DNA of 64,000 nt, taken from NCBI GenBank assembly GCA_900315315.1, contig OMYT01000001.1, positions 124,001-188,000 of the forward strand, read 5' to 3'. How positions within the stretch are numbered: position 1 is the stretch's first letter; every line of letters begins with the position of its first letter. Source of the DNA: an uncultured Eubacteriales bacterium (GTDB taxonomy: Bacteria > Bacillota > Clostridia > Christensenellales > Aristaeellaceae). The notes under the pieces are model-generated. The model made no database searches. It saw only the letters and a program-made list of their open reading frames with translations, and had not been told where the DNA came from. Below are positions 1 through 8,231 of this stretch, one piece after another. A program made the position numbers and the translations under genes.

Positions 1-47
1 AGAACGGAAGGCCGGACGCAACAAAATAATCGAGGAGGAATTATCCA

Positions 48-2687
48 ATGGCCAAAAAGTATCTGTACCTCTTCAGCGAAGGCAATGCGAGCATGCGCGA
101 ACTGCTCGGCGGAAAAGGAGCCAATCTTGCTGAAATGACCAACATCGGTCTGCCGGTACCTCAGGGATTTACGATTTCCACCGAGGCTTGTACCCAGTAC
201 TATGAAGACGGCCGTCAGATCAACGATGAGATCCAGGCGCAGATCATGGAATATATTGCCAAGATGGAAGAAATCAACGGCAAGAAGTTCGGCGATCTGA
301 AGAACCCGCTGCTGGTTTCCGTCCGTTCCGGCGCCCGTGCTTCCATGCCCGGCATGATGGACACAATCCTGAACCTCGGCCTGAACGACGAAGTTGTTGC
401 CGCCATGATCGCTGGAAACGACGATCCGCGGTTTGCCCGGTTCGTTTACGACAGCTATCGTCGGTTCATCCAGATGTATTCCGACGTCGTAATGGAAGTC
501 GGAAAGAAGTACTTCGAGCAGCTGATCGACGAAATGAAGGCCAAGAAGGGCGTCACCTTTGACATCGACCTGACCGCCAACGACCTGAAGGAACTGGCAA
601 GCCAGTTCAAAGCCGAATACAAGAGCAAGATCGGCTCTGATTTCCCCTCCGACCCCAAAGAGCAGCTGATGGGCGCCATCAAGGCTGTGTTCCGCAGCTG
701 GGACAACCCGAGGGCCAATGTGTACCGCCGGGACAACGATATCCCTTACAGCTGGGGCACTGCCGTGAACGTGATGCCGATGGTTTTCGGCAACCTGAAC
801 AATAACTCCGGCACCGGCGTCGCCTTCACGCGCGACCCCGCGACGGGCGAGAACAAGCTGATGGGTGAATTCCTGGTGAACGCCCAGGGCGAAGACGTGG
901 TGGCCGGCGTGCGGACTCCCATGCCCATTGTCCAGATGAAGGATAAGTTCCCGGAAGCCTATGCCGAGTTTGAAGCGGTTTGTGAAAAGCTTGAAAAGCA
1001 CTACCGTGACATGCAGGACATGGAATTCACGGTTGAAAACGGAAAGCTGTATATGCTGCAGTGCCGCAGCGGCAAGCGCACGGCACAGGCTGCGCTGAAG
1101 ATTGCCTGCGACCTGGTGGACGAAGGCATGCGGACCGAGGAAGAAGCGGTAGCGATGATCGAGCCGCGCAACCTGGATACCCTGCTGCATCCGCAGTTTG
1201 ACACAAATGCACTGAAAAAAGCAATTCCGATCGGCCGCGGCCTTGGCGCTTCCCCCGGAGCAGCGTGCGGTAAAGCTGTATTCACGGCTGAAGATGCCGA
1301 AGCATGGGCCGCGAGAGGTGAAAAGGTGGTTCTGGTCCGGCTGGAGACTTCTCCAGAAGACATTACCGGCATGAAGAGCGCTCAGGGCATCCTGACCGTA
1401 CGCGGCGGCATGACCAGCCATGCGGCGGTTGTTGCACGCGGCATGGGAGCCTGCTGTGTTTCCGGCTGCGGAGACATCATCATGGATGAAGAAAACAAGG
1501 AATTCAAGCTGGCCGGGAAGACCTTCCATGAAGGCGATTTCATCAGCATCGACGGAACGACCGGGTGCATCTACGACGGTATTATTCCCACGGTTGACGC
1601 CAAGATCGCCGGTGAATTCGGGCGGATTATGGAGTGGGCGGACAAGTATCGCCGGCTGAAGGTTCGCACGAATGCCGACACCCCAAGAGACGCGAAGAAA
1701 GCGCGCGAACTGGGTGCCGAAGGTATCGGCCTGTGCCGTACAGAGCATATGTTCTTCGAAGCGGAGCGCATTGCCGCCTTCCGTGAGATGATCTGCTCCG
1801 ACACGGTAGAAGAGCGTAAAGCAGCGCTGGACAAGATCCTGCCTTATCAGCAGGGAGACTTTGAGCAGCTGTTCGAAGCACTCGAAGGATATCCGGTATG
1901 CATCCGGTTCCTGGATCCGCCGCTGCATGAATTTGTTCCCACGACAGAAGAAGAAATCGAACTGTTGGCCAAGGCTCAGAACAAGAGCGTCGAAACCATC
2001 AAGAATATCATTTCTTCCCTGCATGAGTTCAACCCGATGATGGGACACCGCGGCTGCCGTCTGGCAGTTACATATCCCGAAATCGCCGAAATGCAGACCA
2101 AAGCTGTGATCCGTGCAGCCATCAAGGTCCAAAAAGCACATCCCGACTGGACAGTACGTCCCGAGATCATGATTCCGCTGGTTTGCGAAGATAAGGAACT
2201 GAAGTACGTCAAGAAGATCGTGGCTGAGACGGCTGACGCCGAGATCGCAGCTTCCGACGTGAAGATCAAGTATGAAGTCGGAACAATGATCGAAATTCCG
2301 AGGGCCGCGTTGACAGCTGACGAGATTGCCAAGGATGCTGACTTCTTCTGCTTTGGTACCAACGACCTGACCCAGATGACGTTCGGCTTCAGCCGCGACG
2401 ACAGCGGCAAGTTCCTGAGCGCTTACTACGACGCGAAGATCTTTGAGGGCGATCCCTTTGCCAAACTGGATCAGATCGGCGTCGGTAAGCTGATGGAAAT
2501 GGCGATTAAACTCGGCCGGCCGGCAAATCCGAAGCTGCATGTCGGTATCTGCGGCGAGCACGGCGGCGACCCGACCAGCGTTGCGTTCTGCCATAAGATC
2601 GGGCTGGACTATGTGAGCTGCTCTCCTTTCCGTGTGCCGATCGCAAGGCTGGCGGCAGCACAGGCTGCTATTGCCGAGAAGAAATAA
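48..2687 (+). CDS. ppdK: Pyruvate, phosphate dikinase
   Basis: Cytosolic enzyme interconverting pyruvate, ATP and phosphate with phosphoenolpyruvate, AMP and pyrophosphate; in anaerobes it often runs in glycolysis as a PPi-dependent alternative to pyruvate kinase. The 879-residue length is normal for the family. Visible in order are the N-terminal nucleotide-binding domain (GGKGANLAEM near residue 22), the swivelling phosphohistidine domain with the motif GGMTSHAAVVARGMG near residue 455, and the C-terminal PEP/pyruvate barrel with FGTNDLTQMTFGFSRDD and the catalytic-cysteine motif GICGEHGGDP. The ATG has a GAGGAGG ribosome-binding site. Codon use is GC-rich and strongly biased compared with most of the window, as expected for an abundant protein. 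Its 3' end lies 16 bases from a group II intron, which separates it from the hairpin at 4641-4670 that probably was its terminator. Confidence 0.97.
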   Translation: MAKKYLYLFSEGNASMRELLGGKGANLAEMTNIGLPVPQGFTISTEACTQYYEDGRQINDEIQAQIMEYIAKMEEINGKKFGDLKNPLLVSVRSGARASMPGMMDTILNLGLNDEVVAAMIAGNDDPRFARFVYDSYRRFIQMYSDVVMEVGKKYFEQLIDEMKAKKGVTFDIDLTANDLKELASQFKAEYKSKIGSDFPSDPKEQLMGAIKAVFRSWDNPRANVYRRDNDIPYSWGTAVNVMPMVFGNLNNNSGTGVAFTRDPATGENKLMGEFLVNAQGEDVVAGVRTPMPIVQMKDKFPEAYAEFEAVCEKLEKHYRDMQDMEFTVENGKLYMLQCRSGKRTAQAALKIACDLVDEGMRTEEEAVAMIEPRNLDTLLHPQFDTNALKKAIPIGRGLGASPGAACGKAVFTAEDAEAWAARGEKVVLVRLETSPEDITGMKSAQGILTVRGGMTSHAAVVARGMGACCVSGCGDIIMDEENKEFKLAGKTFHEGDFISIDGTTGCIYDGIIPTVDAKIAGEFGRIMEWADKYRRLKVRTNADTPRDAKKARELGAEGIGLCRTEHMFFEAERIAAFREMICSDTVEERKAALDKILPYQQGDFEQLFEALEGYPVCIRFLDPPLHEFVPTTEEEIELLAKAQNKSVETIKNIISSLHEFNPMMGHRGCRLAVTYPEIAEMQTKAVIRAAIKVQKAHPDWTVRPEIMIPLVCEDKELKYVKKIVAETADAEIAASDVKIKYEVGTMIEIPRAALTADEIAKDADFFCFGTNDLTQMTFGFSRDDSGKFLSAYYDAKIFEGDPFAKLDQIGVGKLMEMAIKLGRPANPKLHVGICGEHGGDPTSVAFCHKIGLDYVSCSPFRVPIARLAAAQAAIAEKK

Positions 2688-2741
2688 AAGTCCTTTGAAT
2701 GCAATAGGGTAGAGGGAGGGCGTTAACCCTCGCCCCTCCCA

Positions 2742-2776
2742 TTGCACCGTACGTACCGGTCTGGTATACGGCGCTA
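2742..2776 (-). ncRNA. Group II intron domain V catalytic hairpin
   Basis: On the minus strand the segment reads as a long hairpin with arms CGCCGTATACC and GGTACGTACGG and a short AGAC-type loop, preceded by an AGC-like triad. This is the most conserved catalytic element of group II introns. It lies between the maturase stop codon and the domain VI branch-point helix at about 2704-2740, so the ribozyme core looks intact by eye although the maturase frame is broken. Confidence 0.85.
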
Positions 2777-2791
2777 CATCGAAACATGGTT

Positions 2792-4170
2792 TCAAGTATT
2801 TCTCAGGTAGTAAGCAAGAGGATCGACCAATCCCGGTCGGTTCTCTTTCTTATTGGGCAAGGATAGCACTTTCTGGCTCAGCAAGTAGTTGACTACATAC
2901 ATACCGCATCTGCGATACAATCCCAGTCTGGAGTAGGCCACTTTGTAAACGTCCTCGTCCGTCATGTTGCAGCCAAAGGCAACGTTCAGCCTCATCAGGT
3001 TTGTGTAAACCGTCTTCGGCTTCTTCCACTGTTTGAGTATTACTACTCGCACTTTGTGCCGCAGCCATGGACTGAAATCATTCTTCAGCCACGTCTTCAT
3101 GCTGCCGATCCGGAAATAGTTTATCCATCCCCGCAGCACTTGATTCAGCTTAGTAAATGTATAGCCCAGTGGCAGCGCTGCTGCCCGTTTCCTGCACAGG
3201 ATTTCCTTCACTTTCTTGCACAGCTTTGCCTTGCGGTCATCTGCCGGCCTTGCCATCCATCCGTCTCTTTCGACTTCCAGAATGTAAAGCCAAGAAAGGT
3301 ACTTCCCGTCGGCCTGACGACTTTCGTCTTGCTTGCGCTCACCTTCAGCCGCAGCTTTCGCTCCAGCCAACTGCTCACGCTCGCCATCACCCGGTCCGCA
3401 GCCATCTCGCTTCTCACGAAGATATTGCAATCATCCGCATACCGAACGAACTTCAGGCCCCTTGCCTCCAGTTCCTTGTCGAACTTGTCAAGATACACAT
3501 TGCTCAGGATCGGCGAAAGCGGTCCGCCCTGGGGCACACCCTCTTCCGTCGCACTGACCAGCCCGTCCTCCATGACGCCTGCCCGCAGGTAACTCCGGAT
3601 CAGGTGGAGCACGGCCGCATCCTTGATTCGTTCCCTGAGAATGGAAATCAGCTTGTCATGATTCACCGTGTCGAAATACTTCTCAATGTCCAGATCAATG
3701 ACCCAGTCATATCCGTCATTCAGGTATTCCAGCACCTTTTCCATCGCCGTATGACAGCTCCGGTTCGGCCTGAATCCGTGACTGTATTCGCTGAAATAGT
3801 GCTCGTATCCCCGGCTCAATACCTGTGCGACTGCCTGCTGAATCACTCTGTCCACCACCGTCGGGATCCCCAACGGCCGCATCTTTCCGTTTGCTTTCGG
3901 GATGTATACCCTCCGTACCGGCTGCGGCTGATACTTCTTCGCTCGGATTTGCTCCTTGATTTCCTCTCCGTGCTCCGCAAAGTATGATCTCAGCATCCCC
4001 ACCGGCATCTTGTCGATTCCCGGCGCACCCTGGTTCCGCTGTACCGCTCGGATTGCTGCTTCGATGTTTTCGTCATCCAGAATCCTGTCAATCAGTTCCA
4101 CTTGTTGCTCCTCTTTCTGCTTGTAGAGCTGCATGAAATCTTCCCGCCGCCCTTCGGCCTCCGCAGACAT
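2792..4170 (-). pseudogene. Group IIC intron reverse transcriptase/maturase, frameshifted
   Basis: Intron-encoded protein that would assist splicing and retrotransposition. The N-terminal part (4170 to about 3208) carries the RT domains: RRVYIPKANGKMRPLGIPTV, HGFRPNRSCHTA, EEGVPQGGPLSPILSN and the active site RYADD. The C-terminal part (from about 3265 to 2792), in another frame, carries the maturase X domain (LRGWINYFRIGSMKTWL) and ends without an HNH endonuclease. The two frames join within about 3241-3262: one reads GFTFWKSKETDGW and the other continues as ARPADDRKAKLCKKVKEIL. A single-base change would restore one frame of about 459 residues, close to class C proteins such as that of the Geobacillus GsI-IIC intron. 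The protein is probably inactive unless rescued by frameshifting or supplied in trans; a sequencing error cannot be excluded. Confidence 0.88.
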
Positions 4171-4640
4171 ACGTTTCTGCTTGCTGGCCTATCCTCGGTT
4201 TCGGAATGTTCTTGCCTTGCTTACAGCGATTCGCATTGTTACGACATTAGGCCCTTCCCGGTTCGGTGCTCCCGGTACTATGGCCTCAGCTGACTCCCGG
4301 TCATTACGCTTTTTGTCGCACTCGGTTTCTCTCCGCTTCCGCTTCGTTCTTCGCCTCGCTGACCGGGCCTCCCGGGGTAAGACACAATTCTTTCGCCGCA
4401 CAACCTCCGGATTTACTGCTTCGGTCTTACGTTTACCTTTCGGGCTTCGGTTTGCTCTGCAACCTTGCCCACCGTTTAGCCTTGTATCCGGTTCCTGTTC
4501 GTAGGCTCCTCGGCTTTGCTACACCGCTTCCTCCCCTCCTGTCATTGCTGACAGCAGCTTGCGGTTCGCTACACTTGGCGGTAAATACCCGTGGCGGGAC
4601 TTTCACCCGCTAGAATTGTGCCATGCCCGGCACACAGTAT

Positions 4641-4670
4641 AAAACCGCACAGCAAAAGCTGTGCGGTTTT
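4641..4670. terminator. Bidirectional intrinsic terminator of recX (and originally ppdK)
   Basis: A perfect 13-bp inverted repeat (AAAACCGCACAGC at 4641-4653 and GCTGTGCGGTTTT at 4658-4670) with a 4-base loop and T-tracts on both strands. It overlaps the recX stop codon. It is also the insertion target of the intron, whose 5' end lies five bases beyond it. With the intron removed it would sit roughly 20 bases after the ppdK stop, so it probably served both convergent genes. Confidence 0.88.
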
Positions 4671-5286
4671 ATGATGAATGCATTGCATCATCTGCAGCCT
4701 GTGCTGCGATATCCCAGCTATAGCCCTTTCGGACAAGAGAAGCAATGATTTTCTGACGGGATTTACGGGGATCCTCTCCTGATTTGGCTTTTGACCATGC
4801 TTTTACGGCAAAGGCTGTGGCATTTTCGAGTTGCTGCTCATCGCTTATCCGGGAGAGTGCCTCATCAGCGGTCTCTTCTGGGATCCCTTTATAACGCAGT
4901 TCCTGACGGATTCTGCGAACACCATATTTCCCAATCCGATTCTGTATCCAAAGTTCACTGAAATCCTGATCATCCAACAGTTTTTCCTTTTCGAGCTTAT
5001 AAATAACCAGTTCAATCACTTCATCAGTATAATGATGCTGATTCAGATTCCGACTGATTTCACCTTTGCTGCAGGGACGGCGGGCAAGCATAGATACCGC
5101 CTGATTCAATGCTCGGGGATACTGATGAAGCTGAATAAAGCGATCAAAGGCCTCTTTCTCAACGGACAAACCTTCCACCCATCCGCTTTCCAGAAAATCA
5201 GAATACGTGAGCCATATTTTTCGATTATCATCGAGCGTCATGCAGGCTGATGAACGAAAAAATTCAACGGTTTCGATTAGTACCAT
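4669..5286 (-). CDS. recX: Regulatory protein RecX
   Basis: Cytosolic modulator that binds RecA filaments and limits RecA activity in recombination and the SOS response. The 205-residue product has the RecX three-helix repeats, with GKYGVRRIRQELRYKGIPEETADEAL as the most typical stretch and a closing helix RQKIIASLVRKGYSWDIAAQAADDA. The chosen ATG (MVLIETVEFF) has AAAGGAG eight bases upstream and overlaps the stop of the preceding hydrolase gene, so the two are translationally coupled; the longer frame starting at 5313 lacks such a site. It is the last gene of an lgt-hydrolase-recX transcript and ends in the hairpin at 4641-4670. No SOS box was recognised near it. RecX is usually next to recA, which is not in this window. 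Confidence 0.9.
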   Translation of the reverse strand: MVLIETVEFFRSSACMTLDDNRKIWLTYSDFLESGWVEGLSVEKEAFDRFIQLHQYPRALNQAVSMLARRPCSKGEISRNLNQHHYTDEVIELVIYKLEKEKLLDDQDFSELWIQNRIGKYGVRRIRQELRYKGIPEETADEALSRISDEQQLENATAFAVKAWSKAKSGEDPRKSRQKIIASLVRKGYSWDIAAQAADDAMHSS

Positions 5287-6434
5287 GAAGGCAGCTCCTT
5301 TCGAAAAGCCCAAAAAGTGAAATCACGGTTGGCCGAACCAAGACGGCCTGTTCTTGCTTCGCTGCAGCCGCCATTCAGAAAAATCAGCAGATGACCGGAA
5401 TCTTCCTCCCAAAAAGCACCATCACCGCAGCCGTAAGCGAAACCCTGATGCCCGAGAACACGACATCCGGAGATGTGAGCATCATTGATCTGAAGAAGAC
5501 CCAGGCCGTAGGAAAGCGTCGGAGACAGGGATCCATAAGACGCATGCTTTTTTTTCATCTCTTCAACGGAAGCAGGGGACAGATAACCGGAATTACCGCA
5601 GATCAAAACCTTCATCAGTTTCAGAAGCGATTCAACCGTCGTATACATACTGCCGGCTGTATGACCGAAATGATGAAGCGGATCCGGTTCATTCAACGGA
5701 ATCCTGCCCAGGGGAGTCATGATCAGATCTTCACCTTCATGATAAGGCAGGATCCTGGTGACAGGCATGATCTTTTCAGACGGGAGCGTACAGGCAGAGA
5801 GGGTAGCTTTCATCCCGAGGATTGAAAAGAGATCGGAATCAAACAGAACATCCAGAGGCCGATTTTTGACGGCTTCCATCACACAACCAAGAATTCCGTA
5901 ACCCAGATTGGAATAGCGGAAGAATTTCCCTGGAGAAGCGACGCGCATTCCTCTGACGACTTCAGAAATTGATTTACCTGCTTCAAGATCTTTTTCGAGG
6001 GTGGGCGGATCCATCAAACCTGATGTGTGAGAAAGAAGATGGCGAAGCGTTACCCCTGCAAGTTCATCCGGTACGGGATCAAGCGGCAGATAAGAAACAA
6101 CCGGTTCATCAAGACCAAGCAACCCCTGGTCAACCAAACGCATTGTCAGCATGGCGGTTGCGATTTTGGTTATGGATGCCACCCGAAAATATGTATCCGG
6201 ATCCGGATAGTGAGGCGGCTTATCCGAATGGGTAAAGACAAGCGACTGTTCACGACCGTTCGAAAGCAAAACCGCTGATCCGAGAACATGATGTTTTCTG
6301 ATCAGCCTGACAAAAGTCTCCGGTGCTGACAGCGGTTGACCGGTCACGGAAGAAACGGGATTCTTTCCACAGGATGGGGCACAAAAGGGAAGCATCAGAC
6401 GATAAACTATATTTTTAAACTTTGTTGTCGGCAT
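5277..6434 (-). CDS. Serine hydrolase, beta-lactamase/penicillin-binding-protein family (class C-like)
   Basis: A 385-residue member of the serine beta-lactamase-like superfamily, which includes class C beta-lactamases, D-aminopeptidases, EstB-type esterases and penicillin-binding-protein-like hydrolases; the substrate is not predictable. Visible motifs are the nucleophile SxxK as SITK, the YxN motif as YSN in FRYSNLGYGILG, LRHLLSHTSGL just after SxxK, and a C-terminal GHQGFAYG in the position of the KTG/HxG motif. The N-terminus (MPTTKFKNIVYRLMLPFC) is hydrophobic but not a convincing signal peptide. The start is set by AGGAGG seven bases upstream of the ATG at 6434, and the gene overlaps lgt by 20 bases and recX by 10. 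Its place between lgt and recX is unusual and gives no functional clue. Confidence 0.85.
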   Translation of the reverse strand: MPTTKFKNIVYRLMLPFCAPSCGKNPVSSVTGQPLSAPETFVRLIRKHHVLGSAVLLSNGREQSLVFTHSDKPPHYPDPDTYFRVASITKIATAMLTMRLVDQGLLGLDEPVVSYLPLDPVPDELAGVTLRHLLSHTSGLMDPPTLEKDLEAGKSISEVVRGMRVASPGKFFRYSNLGYGILGCVMEAVKNRPLDVLFDSDLFSILGMKATLSACTLPSEKIMPVTRILPYHEGEDLIMTPLGRIPLNEPDPLHHFGHTAGSMYTTVESLLKLMKVLICGNSGYLSPASVEEMKKKHASYGSLSPTLSYGLGLLQINDAHISGCRVLGHQGFAYGCGDGAFWEEDSGHLLIFLNGGCSEARTGRLGSANRDFTFWAFRKELPSWY

Positions 6435-7398
6435 GGCAAACCTCCTGCGAAAAAGGAATATACACAAGAAAAAGGGAAAAGATCAGCAGAAAAGAGCTTC
6501 CGACCAAAAGCAAAAGACAAAGAGAGAGGGATGTTTGATCAAGAAAAGACGGAGATAACGAATAAAAAAGCTGAAAGCAGGAACTGATGAAAGCTACAGC
6601 GGCCACAGGGCCATGCAGATTACCTTTGAAAGCACCGGAATTCCATAGCAGAACAAAATACCAGATCAGAAGAAGGAGACAGAGTAACGCGCTAAGAAGC
6701 TGGCTGACGCGGACAACTGAAGAAGCATAAAGAGAATCCATTCTCAGATCCTCGATCACGAAGCGTCCCGCAGCATACAGATATAAATAGAAGAAAAAGA
6801 CATCTCCTCGGCGGCACAGCATCCGATGGCGGGCAAGCATCAAAAAGACGAAAACAGAAAAATCCCAAAAAGATTCGTAGAAAAAAGTGGCCATATGCCA
6901 GACCCAGAAACCGTTTTCCGGAATCTGAACCGCAAGGGGAAAAAAGCAGAGGGCAGGCTGAGTGACAGGCAAGCCATAGGCCTCCATATTAAAATAATTC
7001 CCCCAGCGCCCGATTGCCTGCGCCAGAGCGAGACCGGGAGCAATCAGATCACAGAGAAGAAGAGGGGGAAGATTCCGGCAGCGGGCAAAAACAAAGACTG
7101 TCAGGAGTCCGGCAATTACAGCGCCGTAAATGGCGATGCCGCCTTCCCATATTTTCAGAACGGAAAGAGGATCGGACCGGAACTGGTCCCATGAAAAGAA
7201 AACATAATACACACGGGCGCCGATAATGCCGAAAGGCAGCACCCACAGGGCCAGATCAATCACTGTATCCTTCTTCAGGCCGAGCCTTCTTTCTTCCCTG
7301 CAAGCGAGGAAAACAGCCAGAGCAACGCCCAGAACAATCAGAAAACTGTACCAGGGGATCGGAGCGAAAATATATCGTGAATAAGGAACAGAAAACAT
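6415..7398 (-). CDS. lgt: Prolipoprotein diacylglyceryl transferase
   Basis: Integral membrane enzyme that transfers diacylglycerol from phosphatidylglycerol to the lipobox cysteine of prolipoproteins. The 327-residue protein has about seven hydrophobic segments, the WEGGIAIYGAVIAG segment (family HGG region, here with Tyr in place of His), the signature QAIGRWGNYFNMEAYG, and the late RFVIEDLRMDSLY motif. The start at 7398 (MFSVPYSRYIF) has GGGAG six bases upstream and lies about 22 bases downstream of the predicted start of the promoter at 7427-7455, which rules out the longer frame. It is the first gene of the lgt-hydrolase-recX operon and is transcribed divergently from upp. Confidence 0.93.
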   Translation of the reverse strand: MFSVPYSRYIFAPIPWYSFLIVLGVALAVFLACREERRLGLKKDTVIDLALWVLPFGIIGARVYYVFFSWDQFRSDPLSVLKIWEGGIAIYGAVIAGLLTVFVFARCRNLPPLLLCDLIAPGLALAQAIGRWGNYFNMEAYGLPVTQPALCFFPLAVQIPENGFWVWHMATFFYESFWDFSVFVFLMLARHRMLCRRGDVFFFYLYLYAAGRFVIEDLRMDSLYASSVVRVSQLLSALLCLLLLIWYFVLLWNSGAFKGNLHGPVAAVAFISSCFQLFYSLSPSFLDQTSLSLCLLLLVGSSFLLIFSLFLVYIPFSQEVCHADNKV

Positions 7399-7426
7399 AC
7401 ACATCTCCCGTTTCAAAGCTGAAAAC

Positions 7427-7455
7427 ATTATAGGTTTCATCCTTTAAGGTGTCAA
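7427..7455 (-). promoter_or_regulatory. Sigma-A promoter of the lgt operon
   Basis: On the minus strand, TTGACA (7455-7450), a 17-base spacer and TATAAT (7432-7427): a perfect consensus promoter. The predicted start of transcription near 7420 gives a short leader to the lgt ATG at 7398. Confidence 0.85.
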
Positions 7456-7512
7456 CCGAATGCAAAGTTGGAAAGATATAAAAATGCAAACGTTTACCGA
7501 CGTTCACATTGG

Positions 7513-7541
7513 TTGCGAAGGAGAGCGGTTTCTGATAAAAT
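7513..7541 (+). promoter_or_regulatory. Probable sigma-A promoter of upp
   Basis: TTGCGA (7513-7518), 17-base spacer, TAAAAT (7536-7541). It sits about 55 bases before the upp start and diverges from the lgt promoter. No PyrR-type or other leader structure was recognised between it and upp. Confidence 0.6.
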
Positions 7542-7553
7542 AATAAGAAGTAA

Positions 7554-8225
<672 letters not shown>

Positions 8226-8231
8226 GGATTT

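Larger units (their letters stand above)
2704..4635 (-). mobile_element. Group IIC (bacterial class C) self-splicing intron
   Basis: On the minus strand the element begins with GTGTG (4635 downwards), matching the GUGYG 5' splice consensus, followed by the conserved early segment GCGGGTGAAAGTCCCGC. Near the 3' end a domain V hairpin is visible at 2742-2776 (CGCCGTATACC, AGAC loop, GGTACGTACGG). It is followed by a domain VI hairpin with a bulged A at 2710, seven bases before a terminal AT at 2704. The encoded reverse transcriptase lacks an HNH endonuclease, as in class C. The 5' exon ends in a 13-bp hairpin with a T-tract and then ATACT, which is the target type known for group IIC introns (insertion just after intrinsic terminators). 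The exact ends are inferred from consensus. About 460 bases between 4171 and 4635 carry no gene and are the structured domain I region. Confidence 0.9.

Noticed and set aside
1001-2410. Several antisense frames of 60-144 codons within ppdK
   Set aside because: Explained by the GC-rich codon bias of ppdK; no ribosome-binding sites or conserved motifs.
3056-3987. Long plus-strand open frames (178 and 276 codons) across the intron
   Set aside because: They are antisense to the reverse transcriptase, have no ribosome-binding site and no recognisable domain; the minus strand carries clear RT motifs.
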